Part shown: in pieces, positions 33,190 through 44,089 of the stretch
Layout: each line of letters opens with the position of its first letter
How positions within the stretch are numbered: the first letter of the stretch is position 1
NCBI RefSeq assembly: GCF_902635505.1
Contig: NC_045429.1
Span: forward strand, 462,847,359 to 462,911,358
DNA length: 64,000 bases
Source of the DNA: Sarcophilus harrisii
Taxonomy: Eukaryota; Chordata; Mammalia; Dasyuromorphia; Dasyuridae
Reading direction: 5' to 3'
Notes under the pieces: generated by a model
The model's input: only the letters and a program-made list of their open reading frames with translations
What the model was told of the DNA's origin: nothing
The model's database searches: none
Program-made: the position numbers and the translations under genes

Positions 33190-33360
33190 GAGAGGGGGAA
33201 GGGAGAGGGACAGAGAAGGGAGGAGAGGAGAGAAGATGAGGGGAGGGGAAGAGAGGGGAGGGAAGGGGAGGGAAGAGAAGGGAGAGGAGGGGAAGGGAGG
33301 TGAGAAGAGAAGGGAGGGAAGAGGGGAGGGAAGGAAAGGGATAAAGAGAAGGAGAAAGAC
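33190..33360. repeat. GGGAGA/GGGAAG purine tract
   Basis: Nearly pure A+G on +, fading into AGAGACAGAGA-type repeats until about 33,470. Confidence 0.9.
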
Positions 33361-33618
33361 AGAGACAGAGAAACAGAGATACAAAGAGACACCCACAGAG
33401 AGAAATACTAAGAGAAACAGAGGCAAGAGAGAAAGATGGAACGAGAGGAATACTAAGAGAAATAGAGATTGAAATGGGCTGAGGTCAAGATCAGGGCAGA
33501 AGGAAACATTTTGGAACAGAGAAATCTTGTCGTATTCTGAGTTCAAGTGGTGCACATTGGGTCCCATTCCTAAGCTTTAAACCAAGCTGGTGATCGGGGC
33601 GTCTCTCATCCGAGGGCA

Positions 33619-33869
33619 CCAACCAGACCTTCTGGGGGAGGTGGGGCAAAGGTAAGGCGTGACCTGCTCCAGATCCTGCAAGTTCCAAGCGCCTTCCCCC
33701 TCCAGGCCATCGGGGACTCGGCACACCAGTAGCTCAAACACCGAGAAAGGTCTGTGCCAAAATCCGCCATCATTTCCATGGGCAAAGGGCGTAAGGCCCT
33801 GCGAGACACCCCCGAGCCCCTTTCTACATGAGAGCTTTCCTGGTGCTTCCAGCTGCCCCACTAAGCTCG
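33619..33869. repeat. 251-bp direct repeat, copy 2
   Basis: Second copy of the 30,859-31,109 segment. The five differences lie at about 33,659, 33,690, 33,720, 33,754 and 33,765. About 50 bp to the right begins the target site used by an L1. Confidence 0.9.
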
Positions 33870-33920
33870 CCGTTCGGCTTTCTCAAAATGGCCACGTCTC
33901 CCAGGAATGGCCTTCTGGGT

Positions 33921-34836
33921 ATCTTAATAGGGTGATACCTGTCAGATTGGCTAAGATGACAGGAAAAAATAATGATGATTGTTGGAGGGGATGTGGGAAA
34001 ACTGGGACATTGATTCATTGTTGGTGGAGTTGTGAACGAATCCAACCATTTTGGAGAGTAGTTTGGAACTATGCTCAAAAAGTTATCAAACTGTGCATAC
34101 CTTTGATCCAGCAGTGTTACTACTGGGCTTATATCCCAAAGAGATTATAAAGAAGGGAAAGGATGTAGTGAGAATGTCTGTGGCAGCCCTTTTTGTAGTG
34201 GCTAGAAACTGGAAACTGAATGGATGTCCATCAGTTGGAGAATGGCTGAATAAATTGTGGTATATGAAAATTATGGAATATTACTGTTCTGTAAGAATGA
34301 CCACAGGATGATTTAGAAAGGCCTGAGAGACTTATATGAACTGATGCTGAGGAATGGGGATTCAGGAGATCATTATATACTCAACAATACTAGATGATGA
34401 CTAGTCCTGATGGACAGCATCTCAGAAACGGAGATCAACCAAATTATTTCTATGGAGCAGTAATGAATGAATTAGCTATGCCAGAAAAGAACCTGGGAGA
34501 TACTAAAACATTATAATTGAATTCAACCTTATTTATGCCCACCTGCATCTTTGATTTCCTTCACAAGCTAATTGTACAATAATTCAGAGTCCGATTCTTT
34601 TTGTACAGCAAAATAATGTTTTGGTCATGTATACTTATTGTGTATCTAAGTTATATTTTAATATATTTAACATCTACTGGTCATCCTGCCATTTAGGGGA
34701 GGGGTGGGGGGGGGGTAAGAGGTGAAAAATTGGAACAAGAGGTTTGGCAATTGTTAATGCTGTAAAGTTACCCATGTATATATCCTGTAAATTAAAGGCT
34801 ATTAAATTAAAAAAAAAAAATCTTAATAGGGTGATA
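33921..34836 (+). mobile_element. 5'-truncated L1 LINE with 17-bp target-site duplication
   Basis: The direct repeat ATCTTAATAGGGTGATA at 33,921-33,937 and 34,820-34,836 brackets about 880 bp. The body holds the end of L1 ORF2 (GTLIHCWWSCERIQPFWRVV, then WNYAQKVIKLCIP and MEYYCSVR), a 3' UTR with a G-rich stretch (about 34,695-34,720), and an A tail (about 34,808-34,820). The frame is broken by small indels and a stop, so it is dead. Its ORF2 end resembles marsupial L1. Confidence 0.9.
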
Positions 34837-34974
34837 ATTAAGCTTAGGAAAGAAATTCCCCTAGGGCTTTTCCTCTGCCTTCAAATGATCTCTCTCCAGA
34901 AATAACAATCCATCTAAAATCATAGTTAATCTTAGGAAAGAAGTTCTCTGAATCCCTTCTCTCTGCCCCTCACA

Positions 34975-35125
34975 CAGTCCAGTCTCTCTCTCCCCCTTCT
35001 TTCTGTCTCTTCCTTCTTCTCTGTCTCTGTCTCTCCCCCTTCCTCCCTCCTTCTCTCCTTCCCTCCCTCCCTCCCTCCCCCTCCCTTTCCCTCTCCTTCT
35101 TCCTCTTTCTCTCCCTCTCTATGTG
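34975..35125. repeat. CT-rich tract (TCTC, CCCT units)
   Basis: Nearly pure pyrimidine on +. Confidence 0.9.
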
Positions 35126-36866
35126 AGTGTGCAGGTGGGTTGACTTGCCCCCTTCCTAAGGTTCTATTCCCTCTTAAAGACCGTGGTAGTGTCCACAGTC
35201 TCTGTGGGAGAGCTGGGGTTATTCCATATTCAGAGTCTAGCCCGGAAAAGAAACCCACCCAAGCTGGGAGTTGGAAATGCCCCCGACTGGAGCGGGGATC
35301 GGCCCCACAACGTCTCTGACAGATCGTCCGGCTTTGTCTGGCCTCCTGCGAAGGAGACCCCGTCGCCCCCATGGCCTTCTGCATCAGGCTCCTCCAACTC
35401 TGAGGAAGGGTTTTGTGCAAACCGTATCCTAACAAAGACACCCATGTCTTGTTCCATGTTGTTCCCAACCACTAATTAGCCCGGTCGGGACAGGCCTCGG
35501 GTCCCTTCCGTGAGTTTTCCCGTGAGTTCTCCCTGATTCTTGCCCCAACACCAAAGCTCCATGGTCACCTCGGCCGGACGTCCCTATCATTGGTCATGGG
35601 GGGGCCGGGCTGTCAGAACTTACTGAACCTGACCCAGAAGGAGAAGGAGGCCCTGGGTCCTCGTCCCTCCCCGAGGCACCGGGAGGCCGAGACTTCCCAG
35701 GACTCAGGTGTCCCCTCTCTCATGGCATTGGGCGAATATCCAATCGCAGCAACTAGAGACCGAAATACTGCTGGGGGGGGGGGGGAAGAAGAGGTTCGTT
35801 CCGCACACGAGGGGCTGCTCTCACTGGACAGTATAAAGGATGAGGGGAAAGGTCATGGCGGAAGGGAGGGAGCGAAGCTGGAGTCAGGCTGCCGCCCCCT
35901 GCGCCCGGCTCCTGGGGAGACCCGGCCCTGTGAGGAGCATTTGGGGAACGGCCTCCTTTCTTCTCAGAGAATCTGGGAATCGGCTAAACTCTCTCCTCAT
36001 GTTAACGATCCCATCTCTGGCAACCACAGAACCCTGTTTTTCTCTTTCTTCCTTGTCAGCAAGAGAGACCTGCTTAGGATTCAGATATTCAGTCTAAACA
36101 AAGAGAGAATGGAGCCATTGTCCAAGGGTTTCTCAGGGCCCAGCACGAGGTCCGAGGCCGGGGGGTTTCATACCAGGAGGCCCAGATAACTGGCAGCGGG
36201 GAGGGGCGGGGGGGGGGGGCATGGCTGCATTTCAGGGTGTCGTCTTCCACCGCTTTGTGTAATTCCGAATTCCATGAATCCATTTGGCTTGGGAAGCCCC
36301 AGGTCCTCTCCCAGCCCTGGTTGTCTCCTCGGCCCCAGGTTGGCTCCGGCCGGGTTGTCTCGGGCCCCAGGTCGTCTTGGGGCCTTGTGGCTCCTGCAGC
36401 TGAGGGCGTTTGGACTCGGGCCTCCGGCCTCCCTCAGGGGGAGCGCGCCTGCACACTCCAGCAAAGCAGAGGCTTGGAGCAGCTCCCAAAGGCGGCAGCC
36501 CCAGAGCCCGTGTTTGCTTTGGCCCCCTGGCAACCCCAGGAGGCGAGGACAAAACAAGGGGGAGTCACCTCCCCTCACTGTCTTTCAGTTGTGAAAAGGG
36601 AGCCGAGGTGAATAAATGGAGAGCGAGCTCCGAACAAAGCCGGTCTTCATGGTTGGGCCGTGAGGCGCTGGTGGGAGCCAAACTAGGTCCCTGGAGTGAG
36701 GCAGGAAGCGGGGAGTCGGGCCTGAGTCATCCCGAGAATGGAAGCCCTGGCCCTGCTCCCGGGCTGCAGCCCAAACCCGCTTCCTTACTCTTGATTGGGC
36801 GCTGCTTGGCAGCTCGTTCCCAGCCCCGTTTCCTACTTAACTGACACCTTTTCTTATTTATGCAGC

Positions 36867-36868
<2 letters not shown>
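35126..36868. other. Spacer, no gene recognised
   Basis: GC-rich, with short poly-G runs (for example about 35,775). ORFs up to 199 aa occur but none has domain-like composition or clean splice context. Confidence 0.4.

Positions 36869-36913
<45 letters not shown>
36869..36913. repeat. 45-nt uninterrupted poly-G run
   Basis: Forty-five consecutive G on +. It is exceptional in length and could form stacked quadruplexes. Its true length is uncertain because homopolymers are often mis-assembled. Confidence 0.9.
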
Positions 36914-36914
<1 letters not shown>

Positions 36915-39895
36915 AGAGTACACAAAGTTTTTTTCTTTCTTTTTGAAGCTCTAGAAATACTCCTTCTCCCCCTCCAGGGACCCCAAAGGTCTCCTGTGAT
37001 GCTCCCTCAAGGACTGGGTCGAGCCTGGGCTCCGGAAGGCCGAGCCAGCGGAGCCCGTTCTAGCTGGTCCTACTGAGCTCCAGATAAGGTTTGGGGCACG
37101 GACCCAGGCTTTAATCGCTCGGTCTATGACTCAGGTGCCGGCATTAAGTCTGAGTCTCCCCACCAGCCAGGAGGAGGAGGGGAGGGTTTTCCAGCCATGG
37201 TTAACTCCCCAAAGTCACCTACAAGAAAACAGAGGAGCTGCAAACTCCCATAAGAAACGGGGACCCAGCCGGCAAATGATGGGGCTTAGAGATGCTGAAG
37301 CATCGGTTTGGAAGGAACCAAGAGATTGGAATCTGTGCCCACACTGACACCCCCGAAATACTGAATGACACCATTGAGGACAGAGATGGGCAAAGAGTCA
37401 TGCGAAATTCCACAGACATGTCCAGGGCTCTCGGCGGAGAAACTAAGCAAGATTCAAAAGAGCTAAAACAGTCCGAGTGGGGCCTAACGATGAGAAGATA
37501 CTTCTTTCCCCTTATTCGCCGAGGTCAGGGGCCACCGCCAACCTCAGACTGCTGCAATGTGTTGTTCAGTTCTGCCGATTTATTCACTTCTCTTTTATCA
37601 CAAGGGACAGTGCACAAGAGATGGCAGAGCTGAGTCAAGAGATACCACGGGCAAGGTAAGGGATGCGGAAAGAGAAGACATCCCTAAAAACTTATCTGAA
37701 AAAAATCAGGCAAAAAGAAAATCTTTTCCATGTTGTTAAAACATCTTTGTAGAATCGACCCCCGGAAAACCACAGTGACCTGTGGAAAAATGAACGCAGA
37801 GGAGCAAATAGCAAACAGAGTTTGGGAGCCGAATACGTGCAAAGTTGGGTTTTCTCGTAATATCTTGGTGATTTTAGAATAACAGGGAAGTGGGTTTTTA
37901 AAAAGCCTTTTTATTCTTAAATCAAGATTATGTCAACATAATGGAACTAAGATAAAGGGAAGGAGGCATTATGGGTAATTCTTAGAATAACCCAACTGAA
38001 ATCTGTACAGATACAACCTAATAATCGTCAATGGTAGAGAGGAATATACTCTTTAAGTTTCACACAGAAAAAGTCATAGGAAAGTTTGCAACAACAAAAA
38101 AAAGAAGAAAACCATGACATGCAGCATGAATGGGTTTGTATGCACCGCCATGTGATGTCAGCTTTTTGCTCGGGAACCCAGAGCCCAGAGCACAAGAGAA
38201 ATCTGGCATCACCTGGTAAAGGCTCTTAGATCAAGAACCCGAGGGCTGCCGACCCTGCTCCTCAGTTTCATAAAAAACAAAGTAAGTGGTACATAAAGCC
38301 GCCGCGGAAAACAATACGGCCAAGGACTGCAGAAAGCGGCCGTCTTGGGGCCAGGGATCTGAGAGAGGCCCAGCCGGAAGCCGCCGGACACAAAACAGCC
38401 TAATGTCTATTGTTCTTCTGTCCGGCTTCAGATTTTATCCCTGGGTGCGCATGTCCGCTACTCCCTGCCCCTTGCATAAGGGGTTTGGTTTTGTGGTTGA
38501 ACCACTGGTGGAAGGGAAACGGCTTTTCTGGAGAAAGATGGGAGGAAAAAAGCTTCTCAATGAAATGCTTGAGCGACTGGGACTATTGGAAGTGAGTCGG
38601 GTAAGCAACTGGCTGCTCCTCACAGGAAAGAAGTCGGTCCGAGACAACTTGTTGGAGACAGATCAGCAGGTGAAATCGGCTGGCGCAGAGAACTCCCGCA
38701 TCTGAAGTGACCCTTTCAGGGTAAAGGCCATAACTGAGCAACCTTTAGATCAGATCAGTCCTGGGCCCATGAGAAGACTGCAGAGGGACGCTGGGCTCGT
38801 GCATTCTGGGAAAGTGGAGGCCTTGAATTTTACTCCCCAAGGCCAAAGGGGTCACTGACCACTGCAGGGCTCTGATGAGGCCCGGGAAGACCAAGATGCT
38901 CAAGGAGGAGGCCCAGGAGAGAGTGGAGACCCTGGGAGCCGGGGACAGACACTAGAGAACATCTCGGTGTTTGCTTGGCTGGAGAAAGGCTGGGGCCGCT
39001 CTGAGAGTCCGGGACCCATACTGAGAGCTCCCTGCCCCGCTGCCCTCGGGGAGCTGGCAGGGCCGGCCGCTCTGTCCTGCCACCTGCTGCTAAGGAAGGC
39101 CAGGCGGGCAAGGCCGCTTTTGTGTCCCCTCTGGCTCTGCGGCTGGGAGCAGCGGCCATTTGCAGTCTGCAAACTTGGGCAGGCGTTTGCCTTGAGGGAA
39201 ACTTCCCCCACTCCGCATCCCATCAAGGGCCGCTCCCCTGGAGAGCAGAGTCAGGCCCAGCTCTGCCATCCTGAGAGTGAGGAGGACAAAGGGCAGATGG
39301 TTCCAAAGGAACCAGGGTCATCCCAGTCCTCGGGGCAGGGCTGGAAGTTGTCTGGTGGTCTCAGCTCCCGCTCCTCCCTCCGGGCCTCCCTCCGGGCCTC
39401 CCTCCAGGACTCCCTCCGGGCCTCTGTGAGCAGGTGTCCCGATGCTTGCCCCAGTTCACAAGGAGACTGTCAGGTTTGGGTTATTTGGGTGATTGTTTTC
39501 TAATCTGTGACGTTGGTTGTTCCTGCCTTTGCCTCCGAGCCTGTATCATGATTATTTTTTATCTTTTAATAAATTCTTTGAATAAAAGCCAATGGCCTCC
39601 AGTGAGGGATGTTGTCTAATTAAGGGGGGGAGGGTGGGGGTGGGTGGGAGGGGGGGCTCCACAGTGAGCGTCAGGGGTTGCCCTTTCCTGGAAGCCTGAG
39701 GCAGCTGCAGCTCCATCCCCCAAGGTGCATGTACAGCCCCACCCACAGCCCCTGATTCCAGTTATCTAATTTAATACCTGCCCGGCCTCAGTCAAGTTAA
39801 GATCCAGAAGCATAAATTACAGCGTGGGAGGGGGAATTCTCAGCCTCCTCGGCCGGAGCCTCAGTCTCCCCGTCAGTAACACGGGGCGGTTGCGG
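36914..39895. other. Spacer, no gene recognised
   Basis: Mixed composition, with an AT-richer part at 37,700-38,130. A 139-aa ORF (38,286-38,705) has no recognisable domain. Two AATAAA-type motifs near 39,568-39,583 could mark the end of an old transcript or repeat. CCTCCCTCCGGG repeats lie at about 39,370-39,425. Confidence 0.4.
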
Positions 39896-39899
39896 GGAG

Positions 39900-40135
39900 A
39901 AGAATTCGCCCCATTGTTGCTGTCGTTGTCCGGTCGTTTCAGTCCCCCTGACACCGCGTGAGCCCTGTGGGGCTTTCCTTGGCAGAGACGCCGCAGCCGT
40001 CGCCATTTCCTTCTCCAGCCCGTTTCACAGATGAGAAAATGGAGGCCAACGGGCCAAGTGACTTGCTCCGAGCCGCCGGGATGGATACTAAGTGTCGGGG
40101 GCCTTCCTGGCTCCGGGCCTGACTCTCCATCACTG
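39900..40135 (-). mobile_element. Marsupial tRNA-derived SINE, reverse orientation
   Basis: Contains 'ttgttgctgtcgttgtccg' and 'tttcagtccccctgacacc', then 'ccatttccttctccagccc', 'tttcacagatgagaaaatgg' and 'caagtgacttgctc'. This is the reverse complement of the SINE type seen at 7,846. Confidence 0.75.
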
Positions 40136-40824
40136 CCACACCCCGAGCAGCCCCGGGGGCACCTTGGAAGCAGGCCCGGGGGCAAGTTCCTCCTTGGCCT
40201 CCCAGCTTTCTCCGCTTTTCCCGGACGGGCCAAGGGCCGCCTCACCCGCCGGGGCTTCCAGCCGGGGTTTGTGATAACCACCGACGGCACGTCCGGAGCC
40301 GCCGCCCGAGCGCCGGAGCCGCAGACTCGGGCACGCGGACGTTCCCTCCTCCTGGGACTACCCCAGGGTGCGTTTAAGCTGGAAACCCCGAGAAAACGCG
40401 CGGTCCTGGCCCAAACAGGGGCACCGTCAGCCTTGCACGCGGCTGAGTCCCCCCAAAGCGACGACCAGCTCCGGGGCCAGAGCGCACAAAGCAGAAGGCG
40501 GGGTGGGTCACCGAACAATGGCTTTCACGGCCACGCGGGCTCTGCCCTCTCCTCCCTTCGGCCCGTTGGTGCCGCGCCGGCCCCGCCCCGTGACATGCTG
40601 CACACTTGCATCCTGTGCTCTGGGAAGCACAGGTGGTCGGCGTGGTCCTGCGAGCGCTCGGTGAAGAGATCAAAAGATTACGTGAGGGGCTGTCTTAGGT
40701 TCCCCGGGGCTCTGACTGGGAGTCACCGCGCAGTAGCACGAGTGAGAAGGCGGCGCCATAGGCTAAGGGAAGAGGCTGGCTTCCTCCAAGGAGAGCTGGC
40801 ATCATCCCGCAGAATGAAGCGCCA

Positions 40825-40942
40825 CACGCTCACACACGCACGCACACACGCACACGCGCACGCACACACACACTTACGCACACATGCACGCATACACACA
40901 CTCACGCACACACACGCATGCACGCATGCACACACGCACATT
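40825..40942. repeat. CACG/CACA microsatellite
   Basis: Alternating purine-pyrimidine repeat of CACACGCA-type units. Confidence 0.9.
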
Positions 40943-41204
40943 TAGGGCTGGAGCCCCTTTTATATGTCAGCTAGGTGACTAGGAGAACCCTCCCGTTGAC
41001 AGATGAACGAAGGAGGGCCCAAAGAGGGAGGCTGCGAGGTCGGAGCCAGGGTCTGAAGGGGCGCCTCTGCCTGAGGTTCTTTCTACCTCATTTCTTCGTC
41101 ATGTCCCACCGTAAGCATTAAGCGTCCACTGTATGCCAGGCACCCCACTGAGAGCTGAGATTATAGAGAGCCCCTGGTCTTGGTCGGCCAGGCTGGGTTC
41201 CAGC

Positions 41205-41242
<38 letters not shown>

Positions 41243-41600
41243 GTTACCTGTGTTTGCATTCATGTATGCATTCGCGGTGCATTTGTGTGCTTGTATTCAC
41301 ATGTTTGTGCTTGTGGTTACATTTTGTGTTCATGTTTGCATGGCTACAGTGCGTTAGTGTGCTTGCATTTATGTATGTTCTGTGTGTGCATGTTTGTGCT
41401 CATTTGCATTCATGCACGCACTGCGTTTGTGCTTGCATTCGTGTCTTTTGTGTGTGTGATTGCATGTTCATGTTTGTGCTTTGCATTCACGTGTGCATGG
41501 ATGCACATGCTTCGTGTGCTTGTGTTCATGCCTGTTTTGTGCATTTGGCCACACACGTGCTTGCATTCTTGTACGTTTTGTGCGTATGGTTGAATGCTCG
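41205..41600. repeat. (TG)n and degenerate minisatellite units
   Basis: A TG run (41,207-41,238) leads into degenerate 'tgtttgtgcttgcattcatg' units that share words with the 93-bp array that follows. They look like its decayed edge. Confidence 0.7.
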
Positions 41601-43490
41601 TGTTCACATTTGCGCGTTCGCACCCACGTGTGCATGTTTGCAGTTTGCACGCTTGCGTTCAGGCACGTTTTGTGCAGGCGGTTGCATGTTCGTGCTCACA
41701 TTTGCGCGTTTTGCACCCACGTGTGCATGTTTGCACTTTGCACGCTTGCGTTCATGCACGTTTTGTGCAGCCGGTTGCATGCTCGTATTCACATTTGCAC
41801 GTTTTGCACCCACGTGTGCATGTTTGCAAGTTTGCACGCTTGCGTTCATGCACGTTTTGTGCAGGCGGTTGCATGTTCGTGTTCACATTTGCGCGTTTTG
41901 CACCCACGTGTGCGTGTTTGCAGTTTGCACGCTTGCGTTCATGCACGTTTTGTGCAGCCGGTTGCATGCTCGTGTTCACATTTGCGCGTTTTGCACCCAC
42001 GTGTGCGTGTTTGCAGTTTGCACGCTTGCGTTCATGCACGTTTTGTGCAGGCGGTTGCATGTTCGTGCTCACATTTGCGCGTTTTGCACCCACGTGTGCG
42101 TGTTTGCACTTTGCACGCTTGCGTTCATGCACGTTTTGTGCAGCCGGTTGCATGCTCGTGTTCACATTTGCGCGTTTTGCACCCACGTGTGCATGTTTGC
42201 ACTTTGCACGCTTGCGTTCATGCACGTTTTGTGCAGCCGGTTGCATGCTCGTATTCACATTTGCACGTTTTGCACCCACGTGTGCATGTTTGCACTTTGC
42301 ACGCTTGCGTTCATGCACGTTTTGTGCAGCCGGTTGCATGCTCATGTTCACATTTGCGCGTTTTGCACCCACGTGGGCGTGTTTGCAGTTTGCACGCTTG
42401 CATTCATGCACGTTTTGTGCAGGCGGCTGCATGTCCGTGTTGTGTTTTGCACCCACGTGTGCATGTTTGCAGTTTGCACGCTTGCGTTCATGCACGTTTT
42501 GTGCAGCCGGTTGCATGCTCGTGTTCACATTTGCGCGTTTTGCACCCACGTGTGCGTGTTTGCAGTTTGCACGCTTGCGTTCATGCACGTTTTGTGCAGC
42601 CGGTTGCATGCTCGTGTTCACATTTGCGCGTTTTGCACCCACGTGTGCGTGTTTGCAGTTTGCACGCTTGCGTTCATGCACGTTTTGTGCAGCCGGTTGC
42701 ATGCTCGTGTTCACATTTGCGCGTTTTGCACCCACGTGTGCATGTTTGCACTTTGCACGCTTGCGTTCATGCACGTTTTGTGCAGCCGGTTGCATGCTCG
42801 TGTTCACATTTGCGCGTTTTGCACCCACGTGTGCGTGTTTGCAGTTTGCACGCTTGCGTTCATGCACGTTTTGTGCAGCCGGTTGCATGCTCGTGTTCAC
42901 ATTTGCGCGTTTTGCACCCACGTGTGCGTGTTTGCAGTTTGCACGCTTGCGTTCATGCACGTTTTGTGCAGCCGGTTGCATGCTCGTGTTCACATTTGCG
43001 CGTTTTGCACCCACGTGTGCGTGTTTGCAGTTTGCACGCTTGCGTTCATGCACGTTTTGTGCAGCCGGTTGCATGCTCGTGTTCACATTTGCGCGTTTTG
43101 CACCCACGTGTGCGTGTTTGCAGTTTGCACGCTTGCGTTCATGCACGTTTTGTGCAGCCGGTTGCATGCTCGTGTTCACATTTGCGCGTTTTGCACCCAC
43201 GTGTGCGTGTTTGCAGTTTGCACGCTTGCGTTCATGCACGTTTTGTGCAGCCGGTTGCATGTCCGTGTTGTGTTTTGCACCCACGTGTGCATGTTTGCAG
43301 TTTGCACGCTTGCGTTCATGCACGTTTTGTGCAGCCGGTTGCATGCTCGTGTTCACATTTGCGCGTTTTGCACCCACGTGTGCGTGTTTGCAGTTTGCAC
43401 GCTTGCGTTCATGCACGTTTTGTGCAGCCGGTTGCATGCTCGTGTTCACATTTGCGCGTTCGCACCCACGTGTGCGTGTCTGCATGGGCA
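41600..43490. repeat. 93-bp CpG-rich minisatellite, about 21 copies
   Basis: The unit is 93 bp, measured between successive 'cacccacgtg' sites (for example 42,546, 42,639, 42,732). It contains 'tttgcacgcttgcgttcatg', 'cacgttttgtgcagccggtt' and 'cgtgttcacatttgcgcgtt'. I count 21 'cacccacgtg' cores, each with a palindromic E-box CACGTG, and about nine CpG in a typical unit. Two units (from 42,430 and 43,258) are 84 bp. Because 93 is 31 codons, several frames stay open (864, 827, 653 and 579 aa), so these ORFs are artefacts. The array ends about 0.4 kb before the PRMT2 promoter. Confidence 0.96.
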
Positions 43491-43859
43491 CGCGCGTTTG
43501 GCCGCACCCGTGCTTGCATCCATGTACGCGTGCACGGGACCCTCCCCGTCTATAGCCCAGAAGACGTTTCCTTCCGCGCTTGTTCCGGCTCTGAGCAGGA
43601 ACCCAGAGCTCTTGAGGAAACTAAGGCAGAGCCTGAGGGCGCCTGGGGAGGCCCCACAGCTGGGGGAGGGGTCGCCACGGCCCCGCCCGCCTCGGCTTCT
43701 CCATCTGTCAAAGGGGCCCCCAAGGGCCCCCTCACGACAAACGGGGAAACGGAGGCCCCGAAGCGGGGAGCGACCCCCCCCACCCCGCGCTCCCACGCCG
43801 GGTTAAAGGCAGAGAAGCTGCGGCAGCTCCGACAGCTCGGCCTGGGGCAGGCAGAGAAG

Positions 43860-44085
43860 CCCAACCGCGCACGCGCGGGCAGGGGGGGGGAGGAGGAAGA
43901 GGAGGAGGAAACGCTACCTCTAGGATCTGCGCAAGCGCCTTAAGACTTCTAGTCACGTGGGGCCCTTGGAAAGCGGGGGCATGAGGAGGTGGGGAGCGGC
44001 GTCGTGGGCGGAGCCTCCCGGTGGCCCCGCCCACGCCCCGCCCACGCCTGCGCAGTTGCCCCTCAGACGAGCCCGGGAAGGGTGA
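43860..44085 (+). promoter_or_regulatory. Predicted PRMT2 CpG-island promoter and first exon
   Basis: Contains a perfect NRF1 consensus, CGCGCACGCGCG (43,866-43,877), and a near-match TGCGCAAGCGCC (about 43,929). An E-box CACGTG lies at 43,954-43,959 and a GC box GGGCGG at 44,006-44,011, with CCGCCC repeats to about 44,045. A splice-donor-like GGTGAGT follows at 44,081. The first PRMT2 coding exon is preceded by an acceptor, so a 5' UTR exon is expected upstream, and this is the best candidate. No TATA box was seen. Confidence 0.55.
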
Positions 44086-44089
44086 GTCT

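Noticed and set aside
30859-33869. The 251-bp repeats as paired retroviral LTRs
   Set aside because: No TG...CA ends, primer-binding site, polypurine tract or coding domains were recognised between them.
34051-34311. ORF with WNYAQKVIKLCIP-type sequence as a host gene
   Set aside because: It is the end of L1 ORF2. The same sequence recurs at 60,430 and both copies have target-site duplications and A-rich tails.
41600-43490. CRISPR-like regular array
   Set aside because: Units are contiguous tandem copies without unique spacers, in a vertebrate genome.
41212-43806. 864-aa ORF with 31-aa Cys-rich repeats, possible novel repeat protein
   Set aside because: It is a 93-bp minisatellite. Equivalent long ORFs occur in other frames and on the reverse strand, and there is no splice or promoter context for one frame.
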